From contig QVRM01001092.1 in assembly GCA_003439945.1 (NCBI GenBank), positions 89,501 to 153,500 of the forward strand: a DNA stretch of 64,000 nt, read 5' to 3'. The DNA is from Dermanyssus gallinae (taxonomy: Eukaryota; Arthropoda; Arachnida; Mesostigmata; Dermanyssidae). The notes under the pieces were generated by a model that worked only from the letters and a program-made list of their open reading frames with translations, had not been told where the DNA came from and did not search any database. The translations under genes and the position numbers were made by a program. Positions 49,108-57,600 of this stretch are shown here, in pieces (within the stretch, counting starts at the first letter, position 1; each line of letters opens with the position of its first letter).

Positions 49108-51603
49108 GCGTGTACCTGAATATTGGGGTCACAGTTAGGGGGTCGCCAAACTCGTTAAAAAGGGCATATCTTTCAATAGAACCAGTGAGACAGAAATGTT
49201 TTGGTTAGATGTGAAAATGCTAAAGTTTGTTTTATCATGAGCCCAGTCAGACAACTTTACAAAATAGGCAAATAGGCGAGAAAATAAACTGTTCAATGAG
49301 GAAGTTACCGTTTGGTCTAGAATATGTCGAATCGAAGTTGCGCCCGCTCGCACATCATGTCAGAAGCCCGGTGCCAAAGGTCACCGGGCACAGGCAGCTT
49401 GTAAAGGCAAGTGACAAAGACGAAAACAGCCAGTTTAAACGGCAAATAAGGAGCCCTCGTTACCATAAGAGATCTAGCGATGCATCCATATAAGGTTCAG
49501 CTGACGCAAGACGTTAAGCCTAAGTGTCATCAGGAGCGGCTAAACATCACCAGTTTGGCCTCCGAGATAATGCAGTGTGATGCCGATTTTGTAGAAGAAA
49601 AATAATCTTTTCTAATTTTCTGGAGTCCAGTTCTATCTGAATGGCAATGTTAATAAACAAAACTGTCGCACCTGGGCAACCGAATACCCTCACGTGACTC
49701 GCAACGAACCGACACATGTGCCATATGTGACAGTGACTCTATATTTTCACTCCACGGTGAATGGCGAGCGTTATTGCAGCATGATCCTTAGCTGTCATTG
49801 ACCGAATGTGGACAGAAGCGACGGGAGTGAACTCTGCTGCCAACAAGATGGTGCCTCAAGCTACACAGCCGGCGGAACAATTGAGCTTTTGAGGATGAAC
49901 TGTTCCGGGTCATTAACTGGTCTTTAGCATCTTGCGATTTAAAAGCGTCAGACTTTTCCTGTGGGTTTTTTGGAGAGTAAAGTGTACGCTAATAATCCCA
50001 TGATAGTCACCGGCCAACATAGAAACGTGCAACAATATAACTGAGCCGGATTTGTGGAAAAAACCTCAATCTCAAAAATGGATGTCTCATTCATATACAG
50101 CTTCTAAAAGCCAAAAGAAAATGACCACCACGGCGATACTGTATTCTATAGAAATTGCATTGTATCAATATTAAAGTTAAAATAATATTTCTTCAAGCTA
50201 ATGTGCTACAAATGCCCCCCGCCTCGAGTTATATCAGATAGTTGTATCTTTTGTGTATATTGCAGGACTTTCTTTGGTTTGTTGTGTACTACCTGTTGGC
50301 TTGTTTTCACAGATGTGTTAATAGATCTCCGTTAGTGAATTAGAGACATATAAACATTTCAAAGCAATACAAAAATTATTTTCTGTATTATTGTTGGCAT
50401 GAACTTATCGACTACATGGGCAGACCATGCACAACAAACCAGAAACAACTACAGCACATCTTAATAAATGCCTGCCTTAGTTCCGCTGTCATTTGGCTAC
50501 AAATATGCAACAATATATTGCACTTCACTTGCATATTTGCCGATAAATCAATGTGGGTGGACAATCGAATAGTCCATACGCCATGAAGTGAACTCCTTCA
50601 TGACCCTATCGAAGATACAAAGTTTATACAATCCTCATGGACCACTTAGGCCAATAGAAACCGGCTAGATTTCACCATCTATGCTCATACACTTTTCGGA
50701 ATATCTTTACCCACGCTCTCTTTAAACCAACTTCTTACTTCTACAATCTGCATTTCTCTGCTGAGTCGCATGCCCGCCAAATATTCAGAAACGCCATTAT
50801 CACGACGTTCTTCACGTGATATTCCAAGGGACGTGGCGCTCAAAGGAATGGTCATTATCTCAATGAGTTTAGTGGCATCTTTGGTGAAGCAAAACATACG
50901 GGTAAAATCCTTGAACAACAAGGCGTACTTCAAGGCGTCCTTGTCTCCAAAGGTCGGCACGTTCGCCAGCGTCAATTTACTCTCAAAGTTAAAAACAAGC
51001 TGCAAACACTGAGATGTTTCAATCGAGCGTAAAACGTCACGACAGAAGACTAGGGTTAATCTGGGCTGCTGAAAGGTATCCAAGACCGTAAGTGAAAGGA
51101 CTTTAGGGTTTTTCATAAAATGTCAGTAGGCAAAACTTTGGCTTCAACAACTAGTTTTCATGTCACCTTCAGTGACGTTTGCTTAGACGTTGGCTTGCAA
51201 GCTTTCCAATAAGCATAATGCTATTTTACTTACTACATAGTTTTTTGTCTGTACTGATATACGTTCAAAAGCAGAAAAGCACAATTCTCCAAAAAAGTAA
51301 TATATATATATATATATATATATATACTTTATTTGATTTATCTAGCCAAAACTATCTTACTTGACCAAGACGGCTAAGTGCATGAGACGATGCAAATTCG
51401 GATCACGTTTTTTCGGGCATTGACTACTATCTCAGCTTCGGGATTTCGCAGATCAATCAACCCAAAAAGATCTCAGCCAATCTATCACCTAACGTTTAAC
51501 GGAAGATCTAAAGCCGCTATAAAAGGTATACTATGACATGGAAACACTCTATCCTCCGCGAGACACTGCCATATATATATATATACATATGTGTATATAA
51601 ATA

Positions 51604-51644
<41 letters not shown>

Positions 51645-51802
51645 GGCGGTGTTTTTATAAATATATATATATATATATATCTATATATATATATGTCCTT
51701 TGTCGACGGTCGTTGCCACCATGTAGGGTACGTGGGCCTTGACAGTGGTCACATTCAACGACGGCACGTGCGGACAACGTCGTCAGCAGCAGCAGCAACA
51801 AC

Positions 51803-51836
<34 letters not shown>

Positions 51837-53367
51837 ACAACAATAACAACAACAACAGCAGCAGCAGCAACAACAACAACAACAGGGGGCGACGACAACA
51901 ACAACAACAACAAAAAGGACACTGTGCCCACAAATGACGCTTGGGACCGATCGTCTCGGCGTCAGTCAACGGCACGGCTTGACTGGATCGGACAGGTTGG
52001 TCGGTCGGATCACCTTGAGACGGTTCCTCTAGTTCAAGATTGTCGCCGAATTAGCGTTACGCTGTGACATGTGTGCTGACTGGAGCAGCAGAAAATCAGC
52101 AGACGTCGAGGCGACCGATCCACAGACAGACAGATAGACAGACAGAAAGGTAAAGGACAACGCCGGACATGGATACAGACGGACTGAGGCCTGGCTGGCT
52201 CATCTGCCAACAGACGCTCGCAGACGCCACAGAGTAGCTGAAACTGAAGAAACAAGCACATGCCAGTGCGAACGAACGACGAAAGAGAACACGAAAAAGA
52301 GGAAGAAATTGAAGAAGAAAATAAATGGAGACTAACAAGCAGCAAGTGCTGAGCAAAGAGCAGATTATAGTCACTCATGGAATGGACACGGCGCAACCCC
52401 CTATACTTGTCTAGCGGGGACGGAGGGGGGGGGGCGGGGGGCGGTGTTAAATGATTACGTGCACAAAGGCCGCGTGGTACTGGTGAAAATGAAAAAAAAT
52501 GTCCTAACAGCCGTCGCTTACCAGTGGCGGAAAACAGTGCGCGCCTAGCGAAGTAGCGAGGTGCGAGGCCGTTTGGCCACCATATAACTAAATAAGCGGG
52601 CACACCTGTACATGCACCTACATAGACGTACATTGAGACAATAAACATTGTACTTTGATGAACGTGATTGCGATTCGAGGTACTCTTCGAGAGAGAGATA
52701 TATATATATATATAGAGAGAAGGAGAAAATCTGACAGAAAGTCAATTATTTTGCAGCGCAAAACTAGCACTATAATTTCAACGAGCCGAAATATACTACT
52801 GCTTCACTGCTGAGACGTAACGAAACGCTTGAGAGCAAACGACAAAAGGTGAGCAACGCATGTGTATGCAAAGCCTTAGAATACAATGCCGCCGTTAGGC
52901 ACAAGCTGTTAAAAAAAATCGTTCCCCTAATCGCCGTAGTCGAAGCACAATTAGACAGAATCAAAGAATAATATCGCCTATCGGCTCGTATATATATATA
53001 TATACGAAAAATAATTAATTTACTTTCGTTAAAAATATGTATATATACATATGGCACGTAGCCAGATTAAGGACACACAAGCATTTAGAGACAAAGGTAG
53101 TTTCCCGTAATTCAATGTGGCACAGTTTAACTTTGCAGTCCCGAGCAAATTTTGTCAGCAAACGCATACCTCAGCATCTTGTCTGGAATGTTTGTCATTA
53201 AAAAAAAACAAATCATAATAATAATAATCATACGAGACTTGTATTAAGTGTTGTGCTGTTTAAGCATAATGTTTGAACAACTGTCGTCTTTTTGTGCTAG
53301 AACAGGCCGCTACTTCAGTAAGGAACCAATGTAAATAATGGCAACATCGGATCACATCACTTTTCTA

Positions 53368-53420
<53 letters not shown>

Positions 53421-55474
53421 CATACATAGGTATATATATACATATATGTAAATATATATAAACAGAGAATTACGTAAACGTTCCGTCTCGAGCATATTAA
53501 CCATCATCACCTGAGACTACATCGACTATAGCCGGTAATCGGTCGAATACGATATCCGACCAGGTAATGCGAGGCATCGCCATAGCGTCACGTAGTCACG
53601 CGGCTATACATACAATAATAATAGAAGAAGCAGAAGCTAGGCTGGCCGACTGCATTCGCCGACAACACTACACTTTGGCTCACGTACTCCAATATTGACT
53701 CTAAATAGCTGCACTGTCCTTCGCAAGTGGATAAAGCGATAAATTCACACAGAGGTGAGAAACCTTCGACGATTGTCTTTGAGTGCGGCCGTGCGTCTTT
53801 TTGAGCTTAAGATTGTGCCAATGTTGAGCTACAGCCTTGGCAGGGTGTGGGGCCATCTTTCAGCGGCAAAGTTTGCGCAGCTAGAAAGATCCTTCACAAT
53901 ATATATGAAGCGGGTCCTTTGCTTACTCCGGACGGCAAGAAGCCGCTTCGTGTACCTGCTAGCGGGTTGCGGGCCGGCAGTGGAAACAATCAGAGTCAGG
54001 CTTAGGTCACCTATTACAGGACCACTTCAGCAATTTTTGTTGGAGTGGCAGGAAAAAGTGACCGAGGCCTCGGCAGAGGTAGCGCAATTGGATGTGTACC
54101 TCGCCAGGGAGCTTTGGGATGGAATGGCATGCACTAGCCGGCACGTGTACACAAGATACATTGTGCATGGCTATCATCACTTGGTATGTTCGACCCAAGG
54201 ATTTCACCAAGTTGGCGATCAATGTCGTTGCCGGTTCTGCTCGCAGATATGCGCTAAATACCACGCAGCGAGCTGCCAGAAGCATCGGCGGTCTTTGCAC
54301 CTTTTCGCCCGGTGGGACGGTCGCGGAAGTGTTAAAATTGTATAAAATGAATGAATTCTATTGTCATTATGTACTATCTTTAAATGCAATATTATTGCGA
54401 AATAAACAATATATAAAGCGATAAATTTTTTGAATACATTTAGACTTGTTGTCAACGCTAGTAAGACGAGACTAATTCTAGCTCTCTCGATCTCCTCAGA
54501 TAAAGCGCCACCTCACTGGCAAGTTGTTCCTTGTAGATAAACAAAAAACCGGCTCTTGTGGAGGCTTTAGAGGTGTCTCGACCTCTTGGAGGTCCTATGA
54601 ATGCATGAAATGGCATTCACACTTAGACTTCATTACGCCCAAATGGTACGCCATTATCTGTAGCGTGTATACGTCATATGAGGCTGACACGTGTCGTTCC
54701 CCATGGCGGCTATGATATAGTTTAAAAAAAAAAATATTCTTTTCAATACGCTCCCTCCTATGGAATTCTTATCTGGGGAAGTATATACAAGCAAATTCTT
54801 CGCGGAACCAGGTTCAGAATCAAGTGCTGAGAGCACACGGCATGATGTTTGCCAGACGAAGTAGAGACTCAGTTAGGTCGTATCTTTGTACGTTCGTGGC
54901 GTATAAGCTTCTCCTGGTAGGCTAGGGTTGCGCGCTTCTCGGGTTGCACCCTTAAGTTTCGACATTACTCCTCGACATTACTTCAATTAATATTTTCTCC
55001 GCTCTAGTTCTCACGTGCCGTAAAATGCCTCGTCGTGCCACAACGTTCGAAGCGTCTCTAGTCAACAGGAAATCTAGCTAATATGCATTGGCGTCTCGTT
55101 GGCCACCTGGGAAATGGTAATTTCTCAAGAGATTGGTCGGATCACCTACCCGGAGCTCTCGCAGAATCAAAAAATAAATATCTGGTTCTTTTACTCGTCA
55201 AGACGGAGGAACAGTTTTTTTTCGTTTGCGTGTAACCTACACAAAACAACTGTGTTGATGAAATGACTGTGACATGGCGCCGTGATACAACTAGTGATTT
55301 GTTGTAAACGTGTTAGCGTAAAACCCGCTTCTACTGTCAATTCACAACCAAATTGTGTGACTCGTTGTGACTAATTTATGTGCTAAATCTGGCCACTCTT
55401 TGTTTATGATTTTTCAGCGAGTACTTAAGCGTTGTAAAATGCAGGTCCGTCAATAAGCCTTGTTATGAATTTTA

Positions 55475-55510
<36 letters not shown>

Positions 55511-57201
55511 ACGACAGTCAGGGAGAGGCACATGTACCAGAGAGAGAGCGAGCGGAAGAGTGAGAAAGCATGCAAGCGCTATCGGCAGCTCGTACGAAAT
55601 AGAACACCCCATAGTTTGTCCAAGCAAAGCCCTTCTTTGCCTAGGTTCGACCTTATCAACAGCAACTCTCTACGCAGCTGGCGTCAGTTGTTATGAGTGT
55701 GGAGTTCTTGGCAATGCGCACCGCCTTCGACCCGCTTGTAGACGAAACTACTGACTCCGCTTCATCTGGGGACCTTGACAGATAATATACACACAAATAT
55801 GTATATATGTATAGATATAAAAATAGCATATCTACAGATGATGGTATAGTTCGCGCATATTTGTCAGAGCTAAATATGATATACGCGCCCTGCTTTACAG
55901 AAAACAAATATTTACAGTGAAATCTCGCAGCAGAGCTATACCATGGCCGACATTTCCAGTCGACGTTTAAAAATGTGAATTATGCATTCGGTAAACTTCC
56001 TAAATTATATTTATTTAGGTATTTGTCCATAAACTACGAATTCGTTTTATATCCATCCATTTTTCGAATTTATGCATGCACAGTAGGCACTCCGAGGAGT
56101 TGAGCCCGTGTCGGAACAAAGCAACCAAGCGTATGCCCGCCAAACAGTAAAAAAAAACCCTCATGAAAACGTCAACAAACGAAGAATATGTATACGCACC
56201 TCATGACCTCCGTAGAAAGCAATCTCCTCGGCGTTTGCGATAAGTCGTGAGTGCACAAACCTCAGGTAGCCTTTGCGTCGAGCTTCTTCGGCGACCATTT
56301 TGCCAAACTTCGGCGTGACGCGACGCAAAACCAGCGCCGTCAGAATAATGGAACCCGTGGCGACCGCCGGCCCTGGAAGACCGTACGCGCCCATGTCGTG
56401 AGCCATCTTGAACAGCGTCAACGTGATGAGTGAGATGTCGAGCAGCGGCTTCGTAATCGACGAGTAGAGATGCGCGACCGAAGTCGTGAACATCGTGATG
56501 TCCTCGGTGAGGCAGTGGTCGGCGTTCTCGAGCCGCGAGTCGAGGTTCGACACGCGATAGTACGTGTCGTTCTTGAAGTAGAGCGAGTACGCGTGGTTCA
56601 CGAGCCGACTCCGAAAGGCTAGCGCGAGCTGTCCCTCGAGGAAGCGGATCAGCGAGTTGGTGAACGTTGCCGGCACCGCGACGAGCAGCCACTTGGACAG
56701 CTGGGCGCCGAACTGCTGCACGTCGCGCCGCACTATGTACTTCACCACCTGCCCCTCGAGTCGGGCGACGTAGATCGACAGAAACGTCCGGGACACCAGC
56801 GACATCGTGTGCATGAACAGCAGCGCCGCTTCCTTCGAGCGAATCGACGGAATCATGATCTTGAGCAGCGACAACAGCCGCATGATGAACTTCTTATCGA
56901 ACCGCTCGAGGACGGCCTGGACGGTCTGAACCAGCGCCGAGTGTGAGGTGCGCTGCAGACGGCACAGGCTCGTCTCGGCCTTGGACGCGACGCTGTCGTC
57001 TTTGCGCGTCGGCCGTTTGCCATTCTGCTGGGGTCGTTCGACGACCGGGGCGGCGGCGGCCACCGTCTTGACGGCCAGCGGGTAGACGATTCGAACACCG
57101 TATAGCGCGACGAGCGCCACGCATAGCCCTCTGGAGAGCGCCTCGGTTGACACTCCTGTCCGGGCGGAGGTCGCTGCCAAAAGTTTGCTGAAGTTTGCCA
57201 T
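26424..57201 (-). CDS. ABCD1: Peroxisomal ABC half-transporter, ABCD1/ABCD2 type, complete, 9 exons
   Basis: Imports very-long-chain fatty acyl-CoA into peroxisomes as a dimer of half-transporters (ABCD1/2 family knowledge). Exons, 5' to 3': 57201-56200, 31569-31390, 31043-30921, 29910-29775, 29264-29101, 28882-28720, 28140-27986, 27574-27390, 26673-26424. All have GT/AG borders and matching phases, giving 785 aa (human ABCD1 is 745). The start ATG at 57201 has A at -3 and G at +4. Seen: a PEX19-type Leu-rich helix ([14 protein letters not shown], about 105-118), TM region about 120-400, EAA-like [10 protein letters not shown] (325-334), Walker [10 protein letters not shown] (546-554), Q-loop Q583, signature LSGGE (644-648), Walker B FALLDE (664-669) and switch His698. 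No lesion found. It does not look like ABCD3 or ABCD4. Confidence 0.96.
26950..27345. repeat. Cluster of (AT)n tracts in ABCD intron 8
   Basis: Tracts at about 26953-26986, 27171-27200 and 27273-27340. They fill much of the intron between ABCD exons 8 and 9. Confidence 0.9.
27390..27574 (-). CDS. ABCD1: ABCD exon 8: signature, Walker B, switch His
   Basis: [20 protein letters not shown], then [17 protein letters not shown], then TITHRPSL. The donor GTATGT splits the following Trp codon (phase 2). Confidence 0.96.
27688..27736. repeat. (AT)n tract in ABCD intron 7
   Basis: About 48 bp, TATATAAATATACATATATA passing into pure TA. Confidence 0.9.
27986..28140 (-). CDS. ABCD1: ABCD exon 7: NBD helical subdomain
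   Basis: [19 protein letters not shown] through [15 protein letters not shown]. Acceptor TCACAG. A second copy of the first 12-13 exon bases sits about 22 nt upstream in the intron. Confidence 0.95.
28203..28566. repeat. Tandem array of hairpin units in ABCD intron 6
   Basis: The block CTTCTTACACATGCATATTA starts at 28211, 28361 and 28501 (periods 150 and 140). Each of the first two units pairs AAGCTTATCCGTAATAACC with its inverted copy across an (AT)n loop; the third has only the left arm. Confidence 0.88.
28720..28882 (-). CDS. ABCD1: ABCD exon 6: Walker A and Q-loop
   Basis: [20 protein letters not shown] contains Walker [10 protein letters not shown] contains the Q-loop. Acceptor GAGCAG, donor GTAAGC (phase 1). 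Confidence 0.96.
28921..29080. repeat. Compound (AT)n with duplicated spacer
   Basis: Three TA runs are separated by two copies of ATGCTTACTAAATGTAATAT. In ABCD intron 5. Confidence 0.88.
29101..29264 (-). CDS. ABCD1: ABCD exon 5: NBD start
   Basis: Variable charged linker, then [20 protein letters not shown], the NBD entry with the A-loop region. Acceptor CCGCAG, donor GTATTT (phase 0). Confidence 0.94.
29775..29910 (-). CDS. ABCD1: ABCD exon 4: ELAGYTARV segment
   Basis: [21 protein letters not shown] is the conserved stretch before the NBD, followed by a Lys/Asn-rich linker. Donor GTGAGC, phase 1. Confidence 0.94.
30685..30892. repeat. (AAT)n and (AT)n tracts
   Basis: Trinucleotide runs at about 30685-30723 and 30865-30891 flank an (AT)n run at 30773-30798, in the intron between ABCD exons 3 and 4. 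Confidence 0.88.
30921..31043 (-). CDS. ABCD1: ABCD exon 3: TMD-NBD connector
   Basis: 41 codons, phase 0. [16 protein letters not shown] and on to [11 protein letters not shown] aligns with the ABCD1 segment before the NBD. Acceptor TTGCAG, donor GTATTT. Confidence 0.92.
31390..31569 (-). CDS. ABCD1: ABCD exon 2: last TM helices
   Basis: 60 codons, phase 0 at both ends. Starts [14 protein letters not shown], directly continuing the EAA-like motif, and includes [19 protein letters not shown]. Donor GTAAGC. Confidence 0.95.
33060..33253. repeat. Two (AT)n tracts
   Basis: TA runs at 33060-33102 and 33226-33253, ABCD intron 1. Confidence 0.9.
33640..34200 (-). mobile_element. Second LINE fragment with internal deletion
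   Basis: On the - strand an RT N-terminal part ([36 protein letters not shown]) is followed, after a missing stretch, by a C-terminal segment [11 protein letters not shown] ... YAKYHATNC. That segment matches the + strand fragment at 54150-54290. It abuts the 3' end of the LINE at 34200-36450 in the same orientation. Confidence 0.75.
34200..36450 (-). mobile_element. LINE with endonuclease and RT, decayed
   Basis: Order on the - strand: endonuclease N-part (SVLTETW, then [10 protein letters not shown]) about 36400-35900, a family B SINE insertion, RT start (IIPKEKG, SYRGVA) about 35070, [11 protein letters not shown] about 34850, [10 protein letters not shown] about 34660, NVLIYADDL about 34575-34600 and thumb [11 protein letters not shown] about 34390. 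There are multiple frameshifts and stops. Located in ABCD intron 1. Confidence 0.82.
35640..35861 (-). mobile_element. tRNA-derived SINE, family B, inserted in a LINE
   Basis: On the - strand it starts GGCGGCGTAGTCTAGGG (A-box region), has the B box GGTTCAATCCC at 35799-35789, then the shared body AATTTTCTTTGAGCGATGCT and the tail ACAACCTCCTTAAAAA. It matches 61789-62065 (+). It separates the endonuclease and RT parts of the surrounding LINE. Confidence 0.78.
38623..38690 (+). mobile_element. LINE 3' end, same family as 11755-12740
   Basis: CCTGATATAAAAGGGTGACATGTGTA ending AGCGAACAATAAATCAATA parallels the 3' UTR end of the LINE at 12690-12735. Strongly 5'-truncated. Confidence 0.55.
39655..39812. 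repeat. Two (AT)n tracts
   Basis: TA runs at 39656-39685 and 39777-39812, ABCD intron 1. Confidence 0.9.
40742..41504. repeat. (AT)n and CTG/TTG tracts
   Basis: TA runs at 40743-40760, 40838-40874 and 41463-41504, plus a TTG/CTG run at about 41140-41178. Confidence 0.85.
42741..42772. repeat. Short inverted repeat
   Basis: CAAAACATACAC ... GTGTATGTTTTG, perfect 12-bp arms, in ABCD intron 1. Nothing else nearby suggests a function. Confidence 0.6.
45680..45871. repeat. Two (AT)n tracts
   Basis: TA runs at 45681-45722 and 45839-45871, ABCD intron 1. Confidence 0.9.
46672..46772 (+). mobile_element. tRNA-derived SINE, family A
   Basis: A-box-like TGGCAAAGCA about 46676, B box GGTTCGAGACC at 46711, then the same TTAAATTGG/CCAATTTAA hairpin tail as the copy at window position 1. 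It sits directly after an (AT)n tract, inside ABCD intron 1. Confidence 0.7.
48097..48425. repeat. (AT)n and (TATG)n-like tracts
   Basis: A pure TA run at 48098-48142, then interrupted TATATGTG repeats at 48348-48423. Confidence 0.88.
49067..49104. repeat. (AT)n tract
   Basis: About 36 bp of TA repeats upstream of the mariner-like relic. Confidence 0.9.
49230..50100 (+). mobile_element. Mariner-like (Tc1/mariner superfamily) transposase relic
   Basis: Pieces in order: [21 protein letters not shown] (49466 on), [56 protein letters not shown], then [11 protein letters not shown] in another frame. These are landmark motifs of an insect-type mariner-like transposase. Stops and frameshifts show that it is dead. 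It lies in ABCD intron 1. Confidence 0.82.
50685..51116 (-). other. Unrecognised open frame of 143 codons
   Basis: An open - strand frame begins [20 protein letters not shown] and ends KDIPKSV, with mixed composition, not low complexity. It lies in ABCD intron 1, about 600 bp beyond the mariner-like relic. I recognise no family. It may be part of an unknown transposon or a nested gene exon. Confidence 0.25.
51569..51695. repeat. Compound (AT)n block
   Basis: TA runs interrupted by GTGTATATAAATAAA and GGCGGTGTTTTTATA, ABCD intron 1. Confidence 0.88.
51784..51915. repeat. CAG/CAA triplet tract
   Basis: About 130 bp of CAG and CAA triplets (with some CGA), mainly CAACAACAA. The + strand frame would give poly-Thr/Gln/Asn, but nothing supports coding. 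Confidence 0.85.
53370..53452. repeat. (AT)n block
   Basis: A TA run followed by CATACATACATAGG and more TA, just before the LINE at 53740. Confidence 0.9.
53740..54425 (+). mobile_element. LINE C-terminal fragment
   Basis: An open stretch of 197 codons encodes a LINE post-RT region: [33 protein letters not shown], then HGYHHLVC and the zinc-type [18 protein letters not shown]. Same family as the - strand copy at 33640-34200. Ends in AATAAACAATATATAAAGCG. Confidence 0.8.
54425..54960 (+). mobile_element. Another LINE RT-thumb fragment (different family)
   Basis: [16 protein letters not shown] fits the LINE motif after the YADD box. Downstream, in shifted frames, [17 protein letters not shown] and [16 protein letters not shown] fit the thumb region. 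It lies directly after the preceding LINE fragment. Confidence 0.65.
55478..55507. repeat. (AT)n tract
   Basis: About 30 bp of TA repeats in ABCD intron 1. Confidence 0.88.
56200..57201 (-). CDS. ABCD1: ABCD exon 1: N-terminus and most of the TMD
   Basis: 334 codons, ending GGHE before donor GTGCGT (phase 0). Contains a targeting helix, an Ala-rich then charged low-conservation segment (about 45-80), conserved [36 protein letters not shown] and TYYRVSN motifs, and [15 protein letters not shown] near the end. Confidence 0.95.
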
Positions 57202-57600
57202 CGTCGGTTGGTTCAGTCGGTCGGGTTCGATTTGGCTAGACGGGCTGGCGGTGAACAATGTCGTCCGAACAACACGTCCTTTTCTTGTTCCTGTATCTCT
57301 CTCTGCCTCTCTCTAACTACCTGTTAGCTGTCTCTAACTAACTTTCCTCTCTGGCTCTTCGTTGGCTCTTCGTTTTGTCCTCGCAAGAACGAGCTCCAAG
57401 CTCAATCACAAGTTAGCCTAGCACAAACATATGCACCGATCACACGGGCGATCGCACTAGCGCACACTTAAGCGCAAACCTTGACACGTCTTCACACACA
57501 GACACACTGATCGCGTCACGACAGCGGCGTTCGCGACGACGCTTTGTCGGAACGCACTTGTCTTCTTCGGTACAACGACGACGACGGCAGCTGCAACAGC
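57202..57600 (-). promoter_or_regulatory. ABCD1: Probable ABCD 5' UTR and proximal promoter
   Basis: Immediately upstream of the ABCD start, GC- and CT-rich (CTCTCTGCCTCTCTC), without (AT)n. No TATA box or mapped initiator could be assigned, so this is a positional inference only. Confidence 0.35.

Larger units (their letters stand above)
31570..56199 (-). other. ABCD1: ABCD intron 1, 24.6 kb
   Basis: Contains the LINE pair at 33640-36450 with a SINE inside, the LINE 3' end at 38623, the SINE at 46672, the mariner-like relic at 49230-50100, the LINE fragments at 53740-54960 and many (AT)n tracts. In 36450-38600, 39000-46600, 50100-53700 and 55000-56200 I see nothing else I can name; a G run lies at about 44201. 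Confidence 0.7.

Noticed and set aside
57202..57258. Upstream extension of ABCD exon 1 by 19 codons
   Set aside because: It has no ATG at its start. The first ATG in frame is at 57201 with a good initiation context.
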